This document shows, in pieces, positions 23,660 to 36,188 of a DNA stretch of 64,000 nt. The notes under the pieces were generated by a model. It saw only the letters and a program-made list of their open reading frames with translations, was not told where the DNA came from and made no database searches. Source of the DNA: Aquilaria yunnanensis (taxonomy: Eukaryota; Streptophyta; Magnoliopsida; Malvales; Thymelaeaceae); assembly GCA_039654915.1 (NCBI GenBank), contig CM077599.1, forward strand, positions 24,241,501 to 24,305,500, written 5' to 3'. A program made the translations under genes and the position numbers. How positions within the stretch are numbered: the stretch's first letter is position 1; each line of letters starts with the position of its first letter.

Positions 23660-24566
23660 GGGTAAATTCCTTTATGGTCCCTAACCTTATTGCGTTATCT
23701 TGAATGGGTCGCTAACCTTCATTTTGTCCTATGAAAGTCCCCAACCTCCCTATTTCTGTCTCAATCATAATCCTTTCGTCATTTTTATGATCAACTTTGA
23801 CAAAAGTTTTGTGACAAATACCAACATTGGTCTTACATTTTTTTATTCCTACTCAAATAACTCTCAAACTAATAAATTAATCACTACTCCCGGAATCGCC
23901 CCAACGCTACCCTTTGCTGGCCCGCCAAATGCAGCCTTACCCCATCCGAAATCCACATCACCAAACCCAGCACGCATCACGTTTGACACCAAGTATGACC
24001 GGACCACCATGAAATGTAGCCGGCCTTTGATCACCATCAGGTCTGCAACAGATCTCATGTACTCTTCCGTGACGTCTGATTTTGCTTGCCGTACCAATTC
24101 CAACGCATACCCGAATGGGTTTCTGCAGAGTTTTTCCACCGTCGTTAACGCCACTAGGAACGCGAACCCATTTCTGTAGAACCCCACCGGCAGTGGTGGG
24201 TTGAATTTGGACCGCAAGTTGATGATGCAGATCACCCACATCTCTTTGTTTGGGTCAAGTTGCAGCGCGATGGTCTGGCAACGCCAGAGACAGGCTGTGA
24301 AGACGTCGAAGACGGAGCAGTGATGGCGATTCTGGGAGTAGTGAAAAATTTATTAGTTTGAGAGTTATTTGAGTGGGAATAAAAAAATATAAGACTAATA
24401 TTAACATTTGTCACAAAAATTCTGTCAAAGTTAATCATAAAAATGACGGAAGGATTACAATTAAGACAAAAAGAGGGAGATTGGGAACTTTAATAGGACA
24501 AAATAAAGATTAGGGACCCGTTTAAAACAACACGACAATGTTAGGGACCATAAATGAAATTTACCC
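23660..24566. mobile_element. Pack-MULE (Mutator-like) with long TIRs and captured gene fragment
   Basis: Terminal inverted repeats of about 240 bp: the left begins gggtaaattcctttatggtc, the right ends ggaccataaatgaaatttac followed by cc. A perfect 10-bp direct repeat, tatagaaaaa, flanks the element at 23650-23659 and 24567-24576, as expected for Mutator-like transposition. There is no transposase. The core is a piece of a BAHD acyltransferase gene on the minus strand. Confidence 0.88.
23890..24325 (-). pseudogene. BAHD acyltransferase gene fragment captured by the Pack-MULE
   Basis: Minus-strand frame carrying the C-terminal half of a BAHD acyl-CoA transferase of the benzyl-alcohol benzoyltransferase/HSR201-like group. 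In order it shows [57 protein letters not shown], then the BAHD signature DFGWG (codons 23953-23939) and [18 protein letters not shown] enzymes transfer acyl groups from CoA to alcohols or amines. The HXXXD catalytic motif and the N-terminal half are missing, and the frame runs into the TIR after GAIPGV, so no active enzyme can be made. The frame is unbroken across the fragment, which suggests recent capture. Confidence 0.87.
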
Positions 24567-24576
24567 TATAGAAAAA

Positions 24577-26086
24577 TATTTGAAGACATTAAGGAGTGAG
24601 ATTGGAAGAAAGCTCTACTGCACTATAATCTTTCATGTATATGGTTCTTTCATCTAAGAAACAGATCAGAAAAATAGCTATATATATTAGAGTAGAATTC
24701 GAGAAGCTGTAAACAACAGCAATAAATAAGTTTATAATTTACATCATAAGATAATAGTCAAAACAATTAACTTATACTACATCTCTAATCGCCCCCTACG
24801 GTCCACAACCTTTTGTTCAAGCTCTCTGATCCTAGATTCTAAAAATAGCATACTTTTTTTTATACATGCAATGATAAAAATGGAACATCCAAATTTTGTA
24901 ATCTTCCATATAAAAATCATATATTTTCTACATAAAAGTTATATTTAAACAGAGAAAAAACAATCTACCATAGGCTATATTTTTCTCAAGCAAGAAAGTG
25001 TACGTTGGAGAATGAATAACAGTAACATAGTCTTTAAAGTTAGATTCATTTTTATTGACGAATAACAACATTTCTAAAAATTACATTGTAATTGATTGTC
25101 TCAAATTCACCATTTTCTACAGATAATTAAAAAAAACAGTGAATCTGAGTTAGGATAAATTATGAGTCAAATATTAGATTTTTCTCGAGAAAAATTAATC
25201 TTATTTGATGGAGTAAATTGAATTTGAAATGTTCAACATATAAATTATACCTTCATTTTGAACAGTTTCAACATTTAGCCTTAGATGTTGGAAAAACTAT
25301 CAATGATAGCTTTTATAGCGTTAAAGATATGGAAAACTATCATAGTTGTTAATAATTTATTCCAACCAAATAATTTTAGATTATATTCCCAAACTAAGTT
25401 ATATGATGAGCCTACGAAATACCATGAAAATAGCCTAAAGTTAGTAAAAATAATACAAAAAATAAAAAAAAAATGCTTGTGGATGTACATGCAAACAAAA
25501 AAATCAATAATAAAATAGATAAACATGACCAAATAATAGAACGACGTTAGTTTTTTTTTTCTAGATAGAGAAAAAATCGTAAATAAAGAGTAGTTGCAAC
25601 TTACATTGGTATAGGTTTTATGATGTTGAGATGTGGTAACATATATAGAAAAAAAAATCTAGAAGAAAAAAAATTATTTTCTAAAATATATATAGAGGAT
25701 AAGGGTAATAGTATTAATAGAATTTTTATGCATGGATTTTTTTTTTTTGGCATTATATTTATGCGGACATATATAGGAAGAAGATTTGAAGTGATTTGAA
25801 CAAAAAAATGAATTTTGGCGCACAAACTAGCTTGGTTGGTAAAAAAGCAATTCGTGGTTAAGGTAAAAATAAAAAATGCCTTAAGCTTAGCATCAAACTT
25901 TTGGATTAAAAGGAAAATATTATTCAAAATTAGAAAGAATATTTAATGGTAATTGTGGAATTACTTTCTAAAATAAGAATAATTTTGCCATTTTTTAAGG
26001 AAAATATGAGGTGTCCCTTGATTAGGTTTTAGTGATTGGTGCAATTACTAAAAACATCTTTACTCCCACTTTATAATAATATAATA
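24577..26086. other. AT-rich intergenic sequence
   Basis: No gene or recognised element. Open frames at 25281-25532 and 25601-25927 are Phe/Ile-rich AT translations. Confidence 0.4.
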
Positions 26087-26096
26087 GATTATATTT

Positions 26097-26651
26097 GAGT
26101 AAATTGCATAAATAATTCATAACCTTTAACTATTATTTCGTTTTAGTTCTTAATCTATTGAATATTTTGTTTTGGTCCTGAACCCATTAAAAAGTTTTAT
26201 TTTGGTCCCCACTGAATGAAATATGTTAACTTAAAATATTCATCTGATAAAAAAAATTTAAATTATAATTTAAACTATTTGGTAACTGTCTTATAATAAA
26301 TTTAATCTATATAATACTTTTTATAGTTAATAGAAAATTCAAATCATGTTTTTTTTCTTTCTATTAATTGAATTTATTTTATTCAGAAAGAAAAAATTAT
26401 TAATTTAAATTGTTTATTTGCTATCAAAAAATATTAAACAACTTAAATTTACTGAAACACAATTACCGAATATTTAAATTAAAATTTTAAAAGTTTATGT
26501 CAAACAGTTATTCTGAGTTAATGAATTTCATCTGGTAAATGACCAAAACCAAACAATTTTAGTAGGTTAAGGACCAAAACAAAATATTCAATAGGTTAGG
26601 GACTAAAAAAAATGACAATTAAAGGTTAAGGACTATTTATGCAATTTACTC
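26097..26651. mobile_element. MULE-type MITE
   Basis: Inverted repeats of over 100 bp: the left begins gagtaaattgcataaat, the right ends atttatgcaatttactc. A 10-bp flanking repeat, gattatattt at 26087-26096 and tattatattt at 26652-26661, differs at one base. Only AT-rich filler lies between, so it is non-autonomous and carries no gene. Confidence 0.8.
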
Positions 26652-26661
26652 TATTATATTT

Positions 26662-28201
26662 AGACACATTATTGGATAGGTTGACATTTAGCAGAATGTC
26701 ATATATTTATCATTTTCCTTGCATACAAATTAAGAGATATACCTGATGAACACGTACGTTTTTCAGAGGATCGGTATGAACGATAAATAAAAATTCGTGC
26801 TTGTCTTCCAGTTGCGTGTCTTTTAGAAGAATCAATCAGTAAAGTTAGATAAGTCACAAGGAATGCGAAATAGAAGATAAAGTTTCTTCAATAATCACAA
26901 TGTGAAAGATGTGACCGCCAATTCCCCTTTCCCCAGTAAGCGGGCTACAACAAGTACTCTAGTCAATTCTACAGCTACAGGAATAATCGAGAGTGAGCTT
27001 CTCCGCAGACTGCCCCTGGCTGCTAATGTGATTCTCTGCCAAGCCAAAGCTCTGCCATCCTTCATAAAGCCACCAAATTTTGTGAATCATGAAAAAAAAA
27101 TGGAGATTGTGGCATGACCCGACCTTGACCCGCAGAGAAGTGGCAGTGGTACTGGTAAGGGGAGGGGAGGCTGCGATGTTGGAGGGTGTTGCAGTAGCGA
27201 CCTCCATGCTACTAGTCGTGGCTTGACTTGGCGGAGAGATTCAAAAGCTTAATAGGAGTGTAAACATTAGGTTAAAGAGTTCAGAGTTTAAAATGAGGGT
27301 CAATTCGTTAGACCCCAAAGTTTAGAAGGTCATAGTTTCTATATTGAGAAGACCAGTGTAAAAGCTGGTCTTCTGCCCTTTTGGATTAATGAATAGTGGC
27401 AGAGTTTATAATTCAGGGGCCAAATATAGGTTTTTGAAAATGAAGGGGGTGAGTGTGTACTAGGTTAAACCATTTGGAGGTTTTTGCAAATTAAAAAGAA
27501 AGCACCCATTGAGAGTCTAAAACAAAGAATATTCTATCCAATGTGCAAGTATTCCCTATCAGTTAGTGTCACATTAGTGCCGTGCCAATGCCATGTTAGT
27601 TGTTGCAAAGTGTTACATAATTTTTCTCCTTAGCCCTTAGCTTTCCTAAGCCTTCTAATGTACCATTCAACTCATTTTTTCTCACTAACTTTCGTTGCCA
27701 CTCTACCACTCTACCGAGCCCCTTTAATATGTCATCCACAATAATCTCAATAAGTGCCAGCCAGGGCCTTCTTCAACAATGTGTAGCAACCTATGAGTAG
27801 TAGGACAATGATGTTGTTGATGAAATTAAATAAAGAGCAAACTCATAATTGGGTATTCTTCTTCAATCCATTGGCATTATCGCTAGGTGATGACACCTTA
27901 GATTGACAATATGGATTGAGGCAAAGTGATGAGAAAGTTACCGGTCTTCTAACAATATAGATATAGTGAAGACAAGGGCAAGAATAAGAGGTTTAAAAAC
28001 TTAAGAGTATATGTTTCTAGGCAAATAAATCATATGACCAAAACATAGATTTTTCCATATATATATGTTTTTGCCACATTCATAAATTTAAATATCAGGT
28101 ACAATATCAGTTAACGCGAGGATTCATAGTCTTATTTACCAGATAAAGAATGCTCTTAGATCCATGCAGCATTGTTTGACCTTGTCCATGCCTAGACAAA
28201 A
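26662..28201. other. Intergenic sequence with a GC-richer patch
   Basis: A patch at about 26900-27240 has near-genic composition with open frames on both strands (minus frame beginning MEVATATPSNIAAS) but no domain I recognise. It may be a gene scrap. The remainder is repeat-like. Confidence 0.35.
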
Positions 28202-28211
28202 AGTCCTACTT

Positions 28212-29129
28212 AGGGGTATAAGTTTCAATCTAAACCCAAAATCCGAACCCTAACCTAATTAGAATTTTCAGCTTAGGGTCGAGTTATAAAACTGGAAAAC
28301 ATGAGTTCGGGTCAACCCAATCCGATCCGATTATAAGATCTCTAAAATCAGGTTGAGTTGGATTGACCCGATTTAACCCAATTTCCCACACCCAGCCCAG
28401 CTCACTACCCTACACCCCATCCTATCTAAGTTATCTAGCCCCAGCCCATTATATAATAATAACATATGCAGGTTGCAGCCCACTTATCATATGCTAACCC
28501 AACCCACTTAGCCACTTATATATTTCTAACCCTAACTCCCTAACCCTGAGTGTTCTTTTTTAGACTTCTTTCCCTTCCTGAAACCCAGCTACTAATGCTT
28601 CTCTCACTCTTCGCCAACCTCCTTCTCTTCCCTCTTTTGACTATCTCTCTCTCTCTCTCACTAGGCCTCCCTCCCTCCCTCTCTTGGCTGCCTTTCTCTC
28701 TCTCACCTCACCTCCCTATCAGGTCGTTAGTCGCATCTGTCTTGCACCGTCATCGCACGTCGCCTCCTTCTCTGCGCCGTCACTCATTCACATCCGGCAT
28801 CTCTCCTTTGGCCGTCACTCCCCCACTCTCGGCTGTCATTCTTGTCACGGCTTTGATCCTTGTGGCAAAGGCGAAGCAACATGGAGGAAGATCTTGCGGC
28901 GACGCAAGGAGGGAGCAGTGACGAAGAAGGAAGGGGAACACCGAGCAGAGACATGAGTGAAAGAAGAGGAAGGGCAACCAACCCTAACCCGAAAATTGTC
29001 AAGTTAGGGTCGATTCGGGTTTTCTGTACATTTAGGGTCAGTTTAGGTTTAGTTTTTTTGGGTTATGAACAAGCTGCAAAAATCGGGTTTTCACTCGAAC
29101 TCAACCCGTTAACCCGAACTTACACCCCT
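28212..29129. mobile_element. MULE-type element with CT/GC-rich core
   Basis: Ends are aggggtataagtt on the left and aacttacacccct on the right, with related gggttagg/acccgaa-type sequence inside both arms. A perfect 10-bp direct repeat, agtcctactt, flanks it (28202-28211 and 29130-29139). The core holds a gene-like open frame at 28595-28921 (Leu/Ser/Pro-rich, starting MLLSLFAN), probably a captured leader or first exon of unknown origin. Confidence 0.82.
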
Positions 29130-29139
29130 AGTCCTACTT

Positions 29140-31082
29140 ATGCCCCAGCCTTTGCTTCCTCTACTATTTCTTAGTTTCATTTTGCATTTTTGATAACCCA
29201 AAAAAAAAAAAAAAGATTGGTAGTAAATTTGATTCAGTGGCAAATTTGAATCCAAAAAACCAAGAGTAGTAAAATTGTCCCAACAGGCAAACAAAAGTGA
29301 TAAATCTGACCATTTTCCATGTACTTTTCAGGTGTTCATGGGTTGTCATATATATGCATATATATTTCTATAGCACAGATAAACCAGAATTTTTACGTCA
29401 TTATACTAATCAACATACATATTAGCTGCATTTTGTTACTTTCTTTTACAGTTCAAGTTTTTTAATGTTGATTATATATATATATATATCTCAGTAATAT
29501 CGAGATTAACCAAATACTAGTTAGCTGGGGAAGATGGGCTAAGCCTACGCCCGTTCATACCAGAACTGAGCGCCTCAAAAGTTTTTCAAGAGCTAGCCAA
29601 CTACTCGTAATGTTTTTGAAAATTTATGAACGGCAGAACTAATATTTTGTTTTTTAATAAAAGCTAACAAACAACTGCCAAGTTCAGTGAAATTATATAT
29701 TACTACTAGTTTTCTACTACTCAACGTGCAAGACCAGAGTATTTAAAAAAAAAAATGAGCAATAGCGATCAGATATTAATTTGAAGGACGAATCTGGCAA
29801 CAACCAACCGTTTAGATTGAGAGAAGACAATATATGAGTCTACTTTTTTTATTCAGGATTTGTTACAAGTCTAATAAGGTATTAGAAGTTATTATTGAAA
29901 AATTGGGAGTGAAGTACTTGTTATATAAAATCTGGAGGGCTTAGTTAGTCTATCTGAATTTATCATTTCCAAAAAGTATGGCCCCATTCAAACCCTGACA
30001 AAACTTCTATTGGGCCCCCAGAGTCCAGACTTTGGCGACCCTCTTCCGAGCCTGCTCCGTTTCGTAGCTTGAACGTGTTGCTTCGACTCTCTCCCTTCAC
30101 GCTCATACTTTTCCATTAAAAGCAATTCATTATTTTTATTTTTGATAATATTTTATCTAAATTAACGTGATTTGAAATCTTAAAAATAATATAATTAATA
30201 ATCGCTTCAATAATTTTTTTTTAGAATTAGTTAATTTTCTATAAATTTTTTCTCATACCCAATCAAGAAAAAGACAAACCAACGAAAATATTTAAATTTC
30301 CCAAAAGATGGTTAAAATATTTTTAGCCTTCTTTAAGTATAAACTTTCAACTAGTATACAAATTGAGGAAATAATCATCTCATACGAAAAAAAATTCACT
30401 AATAACTTATTTTTAAAAATTACTAATCACTTAAAAATCGCTAATAACATACAAATTGAACGTCAAATTTTGTTGTTAACAAAATGTTTAAAATTTAAAT
30501 TTCCACTTGTTGCCTTGCCTCGTTTCTCCCATGAAAACCCTGCATTTAATATGACATAGACTTCTACTATCCCAAGATTTGACAACTAAAGTCCCGTTCA
30601 ATTTCATGGGTTGTTTTATCTTAGGTGACATAAACTTTCAACTTGGGGTCATCACTCATGCTTTCATTGTTATAACACTTTTATCTAGGTTTTAAATATG
30701 AAGTTTTTCACTTTTACTCTGGGATACACTTTTTGTCACTTAGACCTTACCTCAAATTTTTCTCCTCCCTTATCCCTCCTAAGTGTGAAAGTTTAGGTTG
30801 TCAAGTTGGGTTTGAGTGCAAACTAGAATATATTATGCCCATTTGCAGGTTCTATTTTACGACTTGAACCAAACTGACTTGGGGTTTTAATCCGAACCAA
30901 ACCTGACCCAAATTATTTCAAATTAGGATCAGGTTAAGCCAGGTTGTGGGATGCAACATATAAGGTAGAACAAAGCTAAAAACACCAAATAACAATCTTA
31001 TAAAGGCATATATAAGTAAACTAAAGCTATTTAACAATTCCCTAAATCCTTCCTACAGTATCTAATTCAATGAAATCTATTC
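29140..31082. other. Intergenic sequence left of a solo LTR
   Basis: AT-rich. The interval 30800-30960 contains gggttt/aacccga-type sequence like the arms of the MULE elements nearby, with a possible partner at 34430-34620 across the solo LTR. No gene was recognised. Confidence 0.35.
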
Positions 31083-33930
31083 TGTTAGGCTCACCTCCTA
31101 AGTGCTTGGCTTAGGCCAAGGAATATAAAGGAATGATTAAGGACTATGGGAATTAGTACAGTGATGTATGTGCAAAGCTGGAAACTTTCAGATCCTAACT
31201 ACACACAGAAACTGAACTATGGAAAAACTGACAGAAATCAGAGAAAGGGGATCAAATTGCACACTTAACTTGGTGGTGCAATTGAAACTACAAAGTATAA
31301 GATGATGATTTCGGCCATGCAAGTTTATATGGTGACTTGTGCAATACTAGACCAAGTATGGTGGACAACAATGATAACTAGTCATATCATGCCTTCCACT
31401 AAGGCAATAATCATTATTTAACTAGTTAGACTAACTAGTGTTCACACTAGTTACTTGGCCGGTTTTATTTGGGAAAAATGGCACTTTGGAACTTGTGTTG
31501 ACATGTGCATGGCATTATAGGCCATGAGGTGACTTAAGTGCCAAGTGAAACAAGTGTTTTAATGGTGCATGTGTGACCGTGAGTAAGTGAAGGCCTCATT
31601 GCACCATGCAAGTAAATTGAAGCCAAAAGCTAGCGTAATTGCCAACATATGTACATGTGTCTTATGGCCGGTTTTAGTCAAAGCCACTTAAGCCATTCTT
31701 GTTGCCATTTTTGGGCTTGTTACTTCCTTTCTTGGCCGAGAGCTTGTTCTTGAGTTCTTCCGAAATTGCTCTTGAATTCAAGCAAGTTTGGAGGCAATTG
31801 AAGGAGGCAAGCTAGGACACCTTGGTTTCGGCACTAGACTACGTCAATTTCAAGCTTGGTTCTTGAAGAACAAAGAAGGGCCGAGCCAACCAAGCTAGGG
31901 TTTTGAGGTAATCTTGGTGTTTCCTTGATTACATGGTTTGAATTCCATGAACAAGGAGTTTAAGTGCTTAATTGTTGGAATATTAGGCTAATTTGGTGAA
32001 GAACACTTTGGCTTGGAAGTTTGGTGCTTGGCCGAGAGCTTAACTTGAGGTAATCTCATGTTCTTTCCTTGATTACATGGTGTTAGTTCCATGAACAAGG
32101 AATGGTAATGCTTAATTGGTATATTGATGGGCTAATTGTGCAAGTGTTGTTTCGGCTTGGAAACTAAGTGTTGGCCGAAAGTGTGAATTAAAGAAACTTG
32201 GTGTTCTTCCTTGAATACATGGTAATTAATCCATGAACAAGGGTTATTGATGCCTAATTGTTTATGTGGTAGGCTAAATTGAGTGAAAAACACTTGGGCT
32301 TTGAAAGTTGGATTGTGGCCGAAAGCAATATTGAGGTAGGGTTCACTTAACACTTGACTTGCTTGGTGAATTACCATGATTCAAGTGTTTAGACTAGCTA
32401 AGTGATAGATAAAATTGCCAAATGACCTTAGTTGCTTGATGGGCTATTATGAATATATTCGGTTTAAGTGTTGATTAGCTAATTGACTGTTGGACATGTG
32501 CTAGAAATGCTAGTAAATGTGGCCTATTTGCTAGACATTTTGGAGCTTTAGTGGAAGTGAAGTTTTGGTGAAGTTATGTGTGCAAATGCACATGGGCACA
32601 TGTTATTAAGATTTGGCCGAAAAGACATATTGGTGTGTGTGTGTGTGTGAGTTATTGTGTGCTTTGGTGAATTCTATGTGCTTGCTAACCCAACATTCAT
32701 TATTATTACTTATATGCCTCGGTTATGTATCATGTATATGCATATGTGGTTTTCCTTGTCTTGATGTTTGTTTTGCAGGTTGCACTGAGCTATTGGGAGG
32801 TTAAGCTTTGAGTTGTATACTCAGCTTAACTAAATAAACTCTTAATTGAGTTGTATATTAAAGTGAACTCTACTGAGTTTATACTCACTGCCCATCATAC
32901 TTGTTTTTCAGGAAAAGATATTCGGCCTGAATAGTATTTGCTTGCATTGTGCTTGTGTTTTGTGCTAGCTTGCTTACTTGTCAAGGTACGTGCCAATGTG
33001 TGTTTGGCTTATTGATTTTGGTTCGTTACAAGTCTTATATCATGTTGGCCGAGACTTATGGACTAAGTTTGCAGGCTTGTAGTGTTGGGACCTGTCTAGG
33101 AGTGCAGTATGGACACATGGACTTTGGCTCTGATCATAGTGTTCACCTTTATGACTATGAATATGGCTATTGGGTTGGTGTTGTAGTGTGTGCTTTTGTA
33201 TGGGATTCTTAAGGTACTATTTTACCATTAGTGGTCTCGGGTTGTACTATAATTTGGCATGGAAGACTTTTGGGTTCATGGCATGTAGCCATGTTGGATA
33301 CTAGGTAGACTACCCTTTTGAGTGTACATGTATGTAGTCTTGGATACCTAGCTTTGGTGTTGGTTTTGTTGGGCTTATGTGCCAAGTTATGTGTATGATC
33401 TTATGGTTGGTTTTGGACATGTATATATATGTTGAATGTTTTGGGCCAAGGTTTGGCATATCAATGTGAATAGTTATGGGCTTATGCTTGATTATGTGAG
33501 AATGGAGCATGACATGTTGTGAACCACTTTGTGTACCTTTGTTGGCTGAGAAGATCATGTGCATATTAACATGTGTTTTCCAAACTAAAGTAAATGTTGT
33601 GGGCTTCTTGGTTGCCATTTAAGTAGCACACTTGATTGCACACCATATAAGCACTTAACTTTCATTAAGTGTTGCCTTGCTTGTCATGCAAGAAAACTAT
33701 TAAAGTCTTGCTTGTTTTGTAAGTTAGTGGTGTTGGGCCTTACATATGCTGCAAGTAAACAATGGATTTGTTTTAAAGCCTCCTGGGCCACCTCCCAGGC
33801 TTTTTACTTAAGAAAATAAGACTTAAGGGTAACTTTGGTTGTTTGGCCGAATTATTGAACTGGGGTTTTGGTTACAGTTTTGAGAGTTAACCTTAGAACT
33901 TATGGGCCAGGGCCTGTGTGAGGTGTGACA
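31083..33930. mobile_element. Solo LTR, 2.85 kb, with perfect target duplication
   Basis: Begins TGTTAGGCTCACCTCC and ends GTGAGGTGTGACA. The 5-bp repeat tattc flanks it exactly (31078-31082 and 33931-33935). Composition changes sharply to GT-rich inside. It has a tandem 142-bp repeat block, a (TG)n run at about 32634-32649 and a gtttatactcact...tttttcagg segment near 32877-32912 typical of long plant gypsy LTRs. There is no internal coding domain, so recombination between two LTRs is the likely origin. Confidence 0.85.
31905..32400. repeat. Tandem repeats of about 142 bp inside the solo LTR
   Basis: Successive units start near 31905, 32047, 32190 and 32333. Each contains tccttgattacatgg-like and ccatgaacaagg-like phrases, then aggctaat and a ggccgaaag/ggccgagag box. 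Units are diverged, so the array is old relative to the clean target duplication. Confidence 0.85.
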
Positions 33931-33935
33931 TATTC

Positions 33936-36188
33936 AATCCCATTATCGTGGATTCTAAATTACTACATCTACATTATCTAATTCATGTTACACTTCATAT
34001 GCATAAGAAATTATAGAACCAAGATCAGAAGATTTACTCAAAACAAAATTGAAACTTTGGAAGTCAGACACTTACTATGGAAGTTGATGACTCCATCTCA
34101 GACATGAATGAGTAGGAGAGGTTGAACAAGTCGACAACAAGGCAATGAGGTGTGGATTGAGCGACATGAATGTTGGATTGAGGACTCACCAACTATGGAG
34201 TGAAGGTCACAAGTAGAAGAGAGAGGGAATAAGGGAGGTGAGTTTGTGGTGAGGTGGTGACTAGCGAGGACACGATAGCCAGCAACACAGAAGTTGATGT
34301 TATGAGGGGACAACTAGCGAAAAGGGTAATAAGGGCTAAGGAGAGATCGAGTGTACGTATGTTGTTTATGTGAAGCAGCATGGGACTAAAGGTCAAGCCC
34401 TGAAGGGTTAGGGACTTAAGGTTGGGTAAGTAGGTTGGCCTAATATTAGGCTAGGATGCTGTATTTAGGTTATTTCATGTTGATTTGGATTAAACCCAAA
34501 TTAACTTATTTTTTCTTCTTTAGAATGGGTTTGGGTTTGGGTTAGCCTGGAATACATTTTTTCCAACTCTTTTACCTTACCCTAACCAGCCATTTTAGGT
34601 AGGGTTTGGGTTTCGGTATTTTCTTCATCCCTAATCATTTTGCTTAAAATTTTCATTAATGTATGTAACTAGTTCTTTATATAGATATAGTAAGGGGATA
34701 ATTGTCTTCAAATTATTAAAAAAATATATGTAATGATAGAGATGAAGAAAAGTTTTAAGCATGAAATAATTTCATTTTCTTAAGAATAACTAAGTACTAG
34801 GAATATATCTTCAAGATATAACAAAATTCTATGAGTTTGTATCTCAAATTTGAGAAATAACTGATTTATATAGAAAAAGAAAAAAAAACATAACTATTTC
34901 CCTAATGGATACAAATTATTCATGAAGTAAAATTTCCTTGTAATAGATACAATTGTTAAAAAAATGATACAACTCTTTAATTTTTAATTAATTTATCATT
35001 AACTACTTTCAAAAAATTAAAATATATTTTTCATTTATGTTGAAGTGCAAACTACACGGGGCTAAAGAAAAGTTCTAACAAAAGAAATCTTCATAGAAAA
35101 AGAAATACATAGCAGTAACAATTAAATTTCGCTGAAATCGTCATCAAATTCAGTCGCCAATTCCCAATTATTCCATCAATTTGGCGTAAAAAAAAAGTAG
35201 CCCAAAATTTTATTTTATTCCTCCTAAAAGAAATTCGTCGGTTATTTTCAAATGCAACATGATGAACACAACAGGTTAGAAAAAGAAGAACCCAATACCT
35301 GATGTCGCAATGTATTTGGACCCGCAAGGCAACCAAAATAAATGGTTGGCGATTGTTGTATTTATTTGATGCTTGCGACAAGTGGATAGAGCCAAATTGA
35401 ATCCATAACAACCCAAGCTCGTTGGAGTTTAATTTTGATTTGATCGTTCAGATGACTTGTGGAAGCCAAACCAGCCCCGACTTAATAACCTGCTAGCTGC
35501 TCCTCAATTACTGGTGCAGCTGGCTGGTGGTTTATTATAATATGTTGCCAACTAACCGTCTTGGAGAAGAGAATTAAAAGAAAAGATGACCTGGAAATAG
35601 ATGGGTAGTCAAATGTAAACTTCTTACAGATTTGAGGACCACCTGTTCAACCATAGCCATTTGAAGAGATTGCATGGGTAAAGATCGCAGGGTTTCGTTT
35701 TCATCATCAATCTATTGATTGTTATCTTGATATTCTAAAATATTTTGGATAAAAAACCCAAATAAGCCAATTGCATTTTTATAGAATAATTTGTTATTTT
35801 TTTATTTGGTTTGATTCAAATCAAACTTAATTTTATGTTTGGTTATCTAATTAATTATTGGTTCATGAACTTAAAACATAATAAATCAAATAAACTTAAT
35901 TGTAATAAGTACTTTATTATTATCTTTATTAGCCCTGCAAATATAAAATCATTTTCCCTAATTTTGGAGTCTATATTGATCCTTCTTTAGTTTATGGATG
36001 AAATGTAAAATTTTAAATCTTTTTTTTTTATTTACTACATGCATAGGTCCAATAAAAGAAGAACAAATTAAACTTTTCACAAGAAAAAAAAATGAAGGAA
36101 GAATACTAAACGAGTAAGCTGAAATGTAACTCAATTGGTTTGATTTTGTTTGACTCTATATCAACTCGAAGAGTGCAGATTCATTTTA
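33936..36188. other. Intergenic sequence right of the solo LTR
   Basis: A patch at about 34070-34400 has gene-like composition and a donor-like ccata|gtaagt on the minus strand near 34075, possibly a captured exon. No family is recognised. The remainder is AT-rich. Confidence 0.35.

Noticed and set aside
23700..24179. Plus-strand 159-codon frame across the Pack-MULE
   Set aside because: It is the antisense shadow of the BAHD fragment plus TIR sequence.
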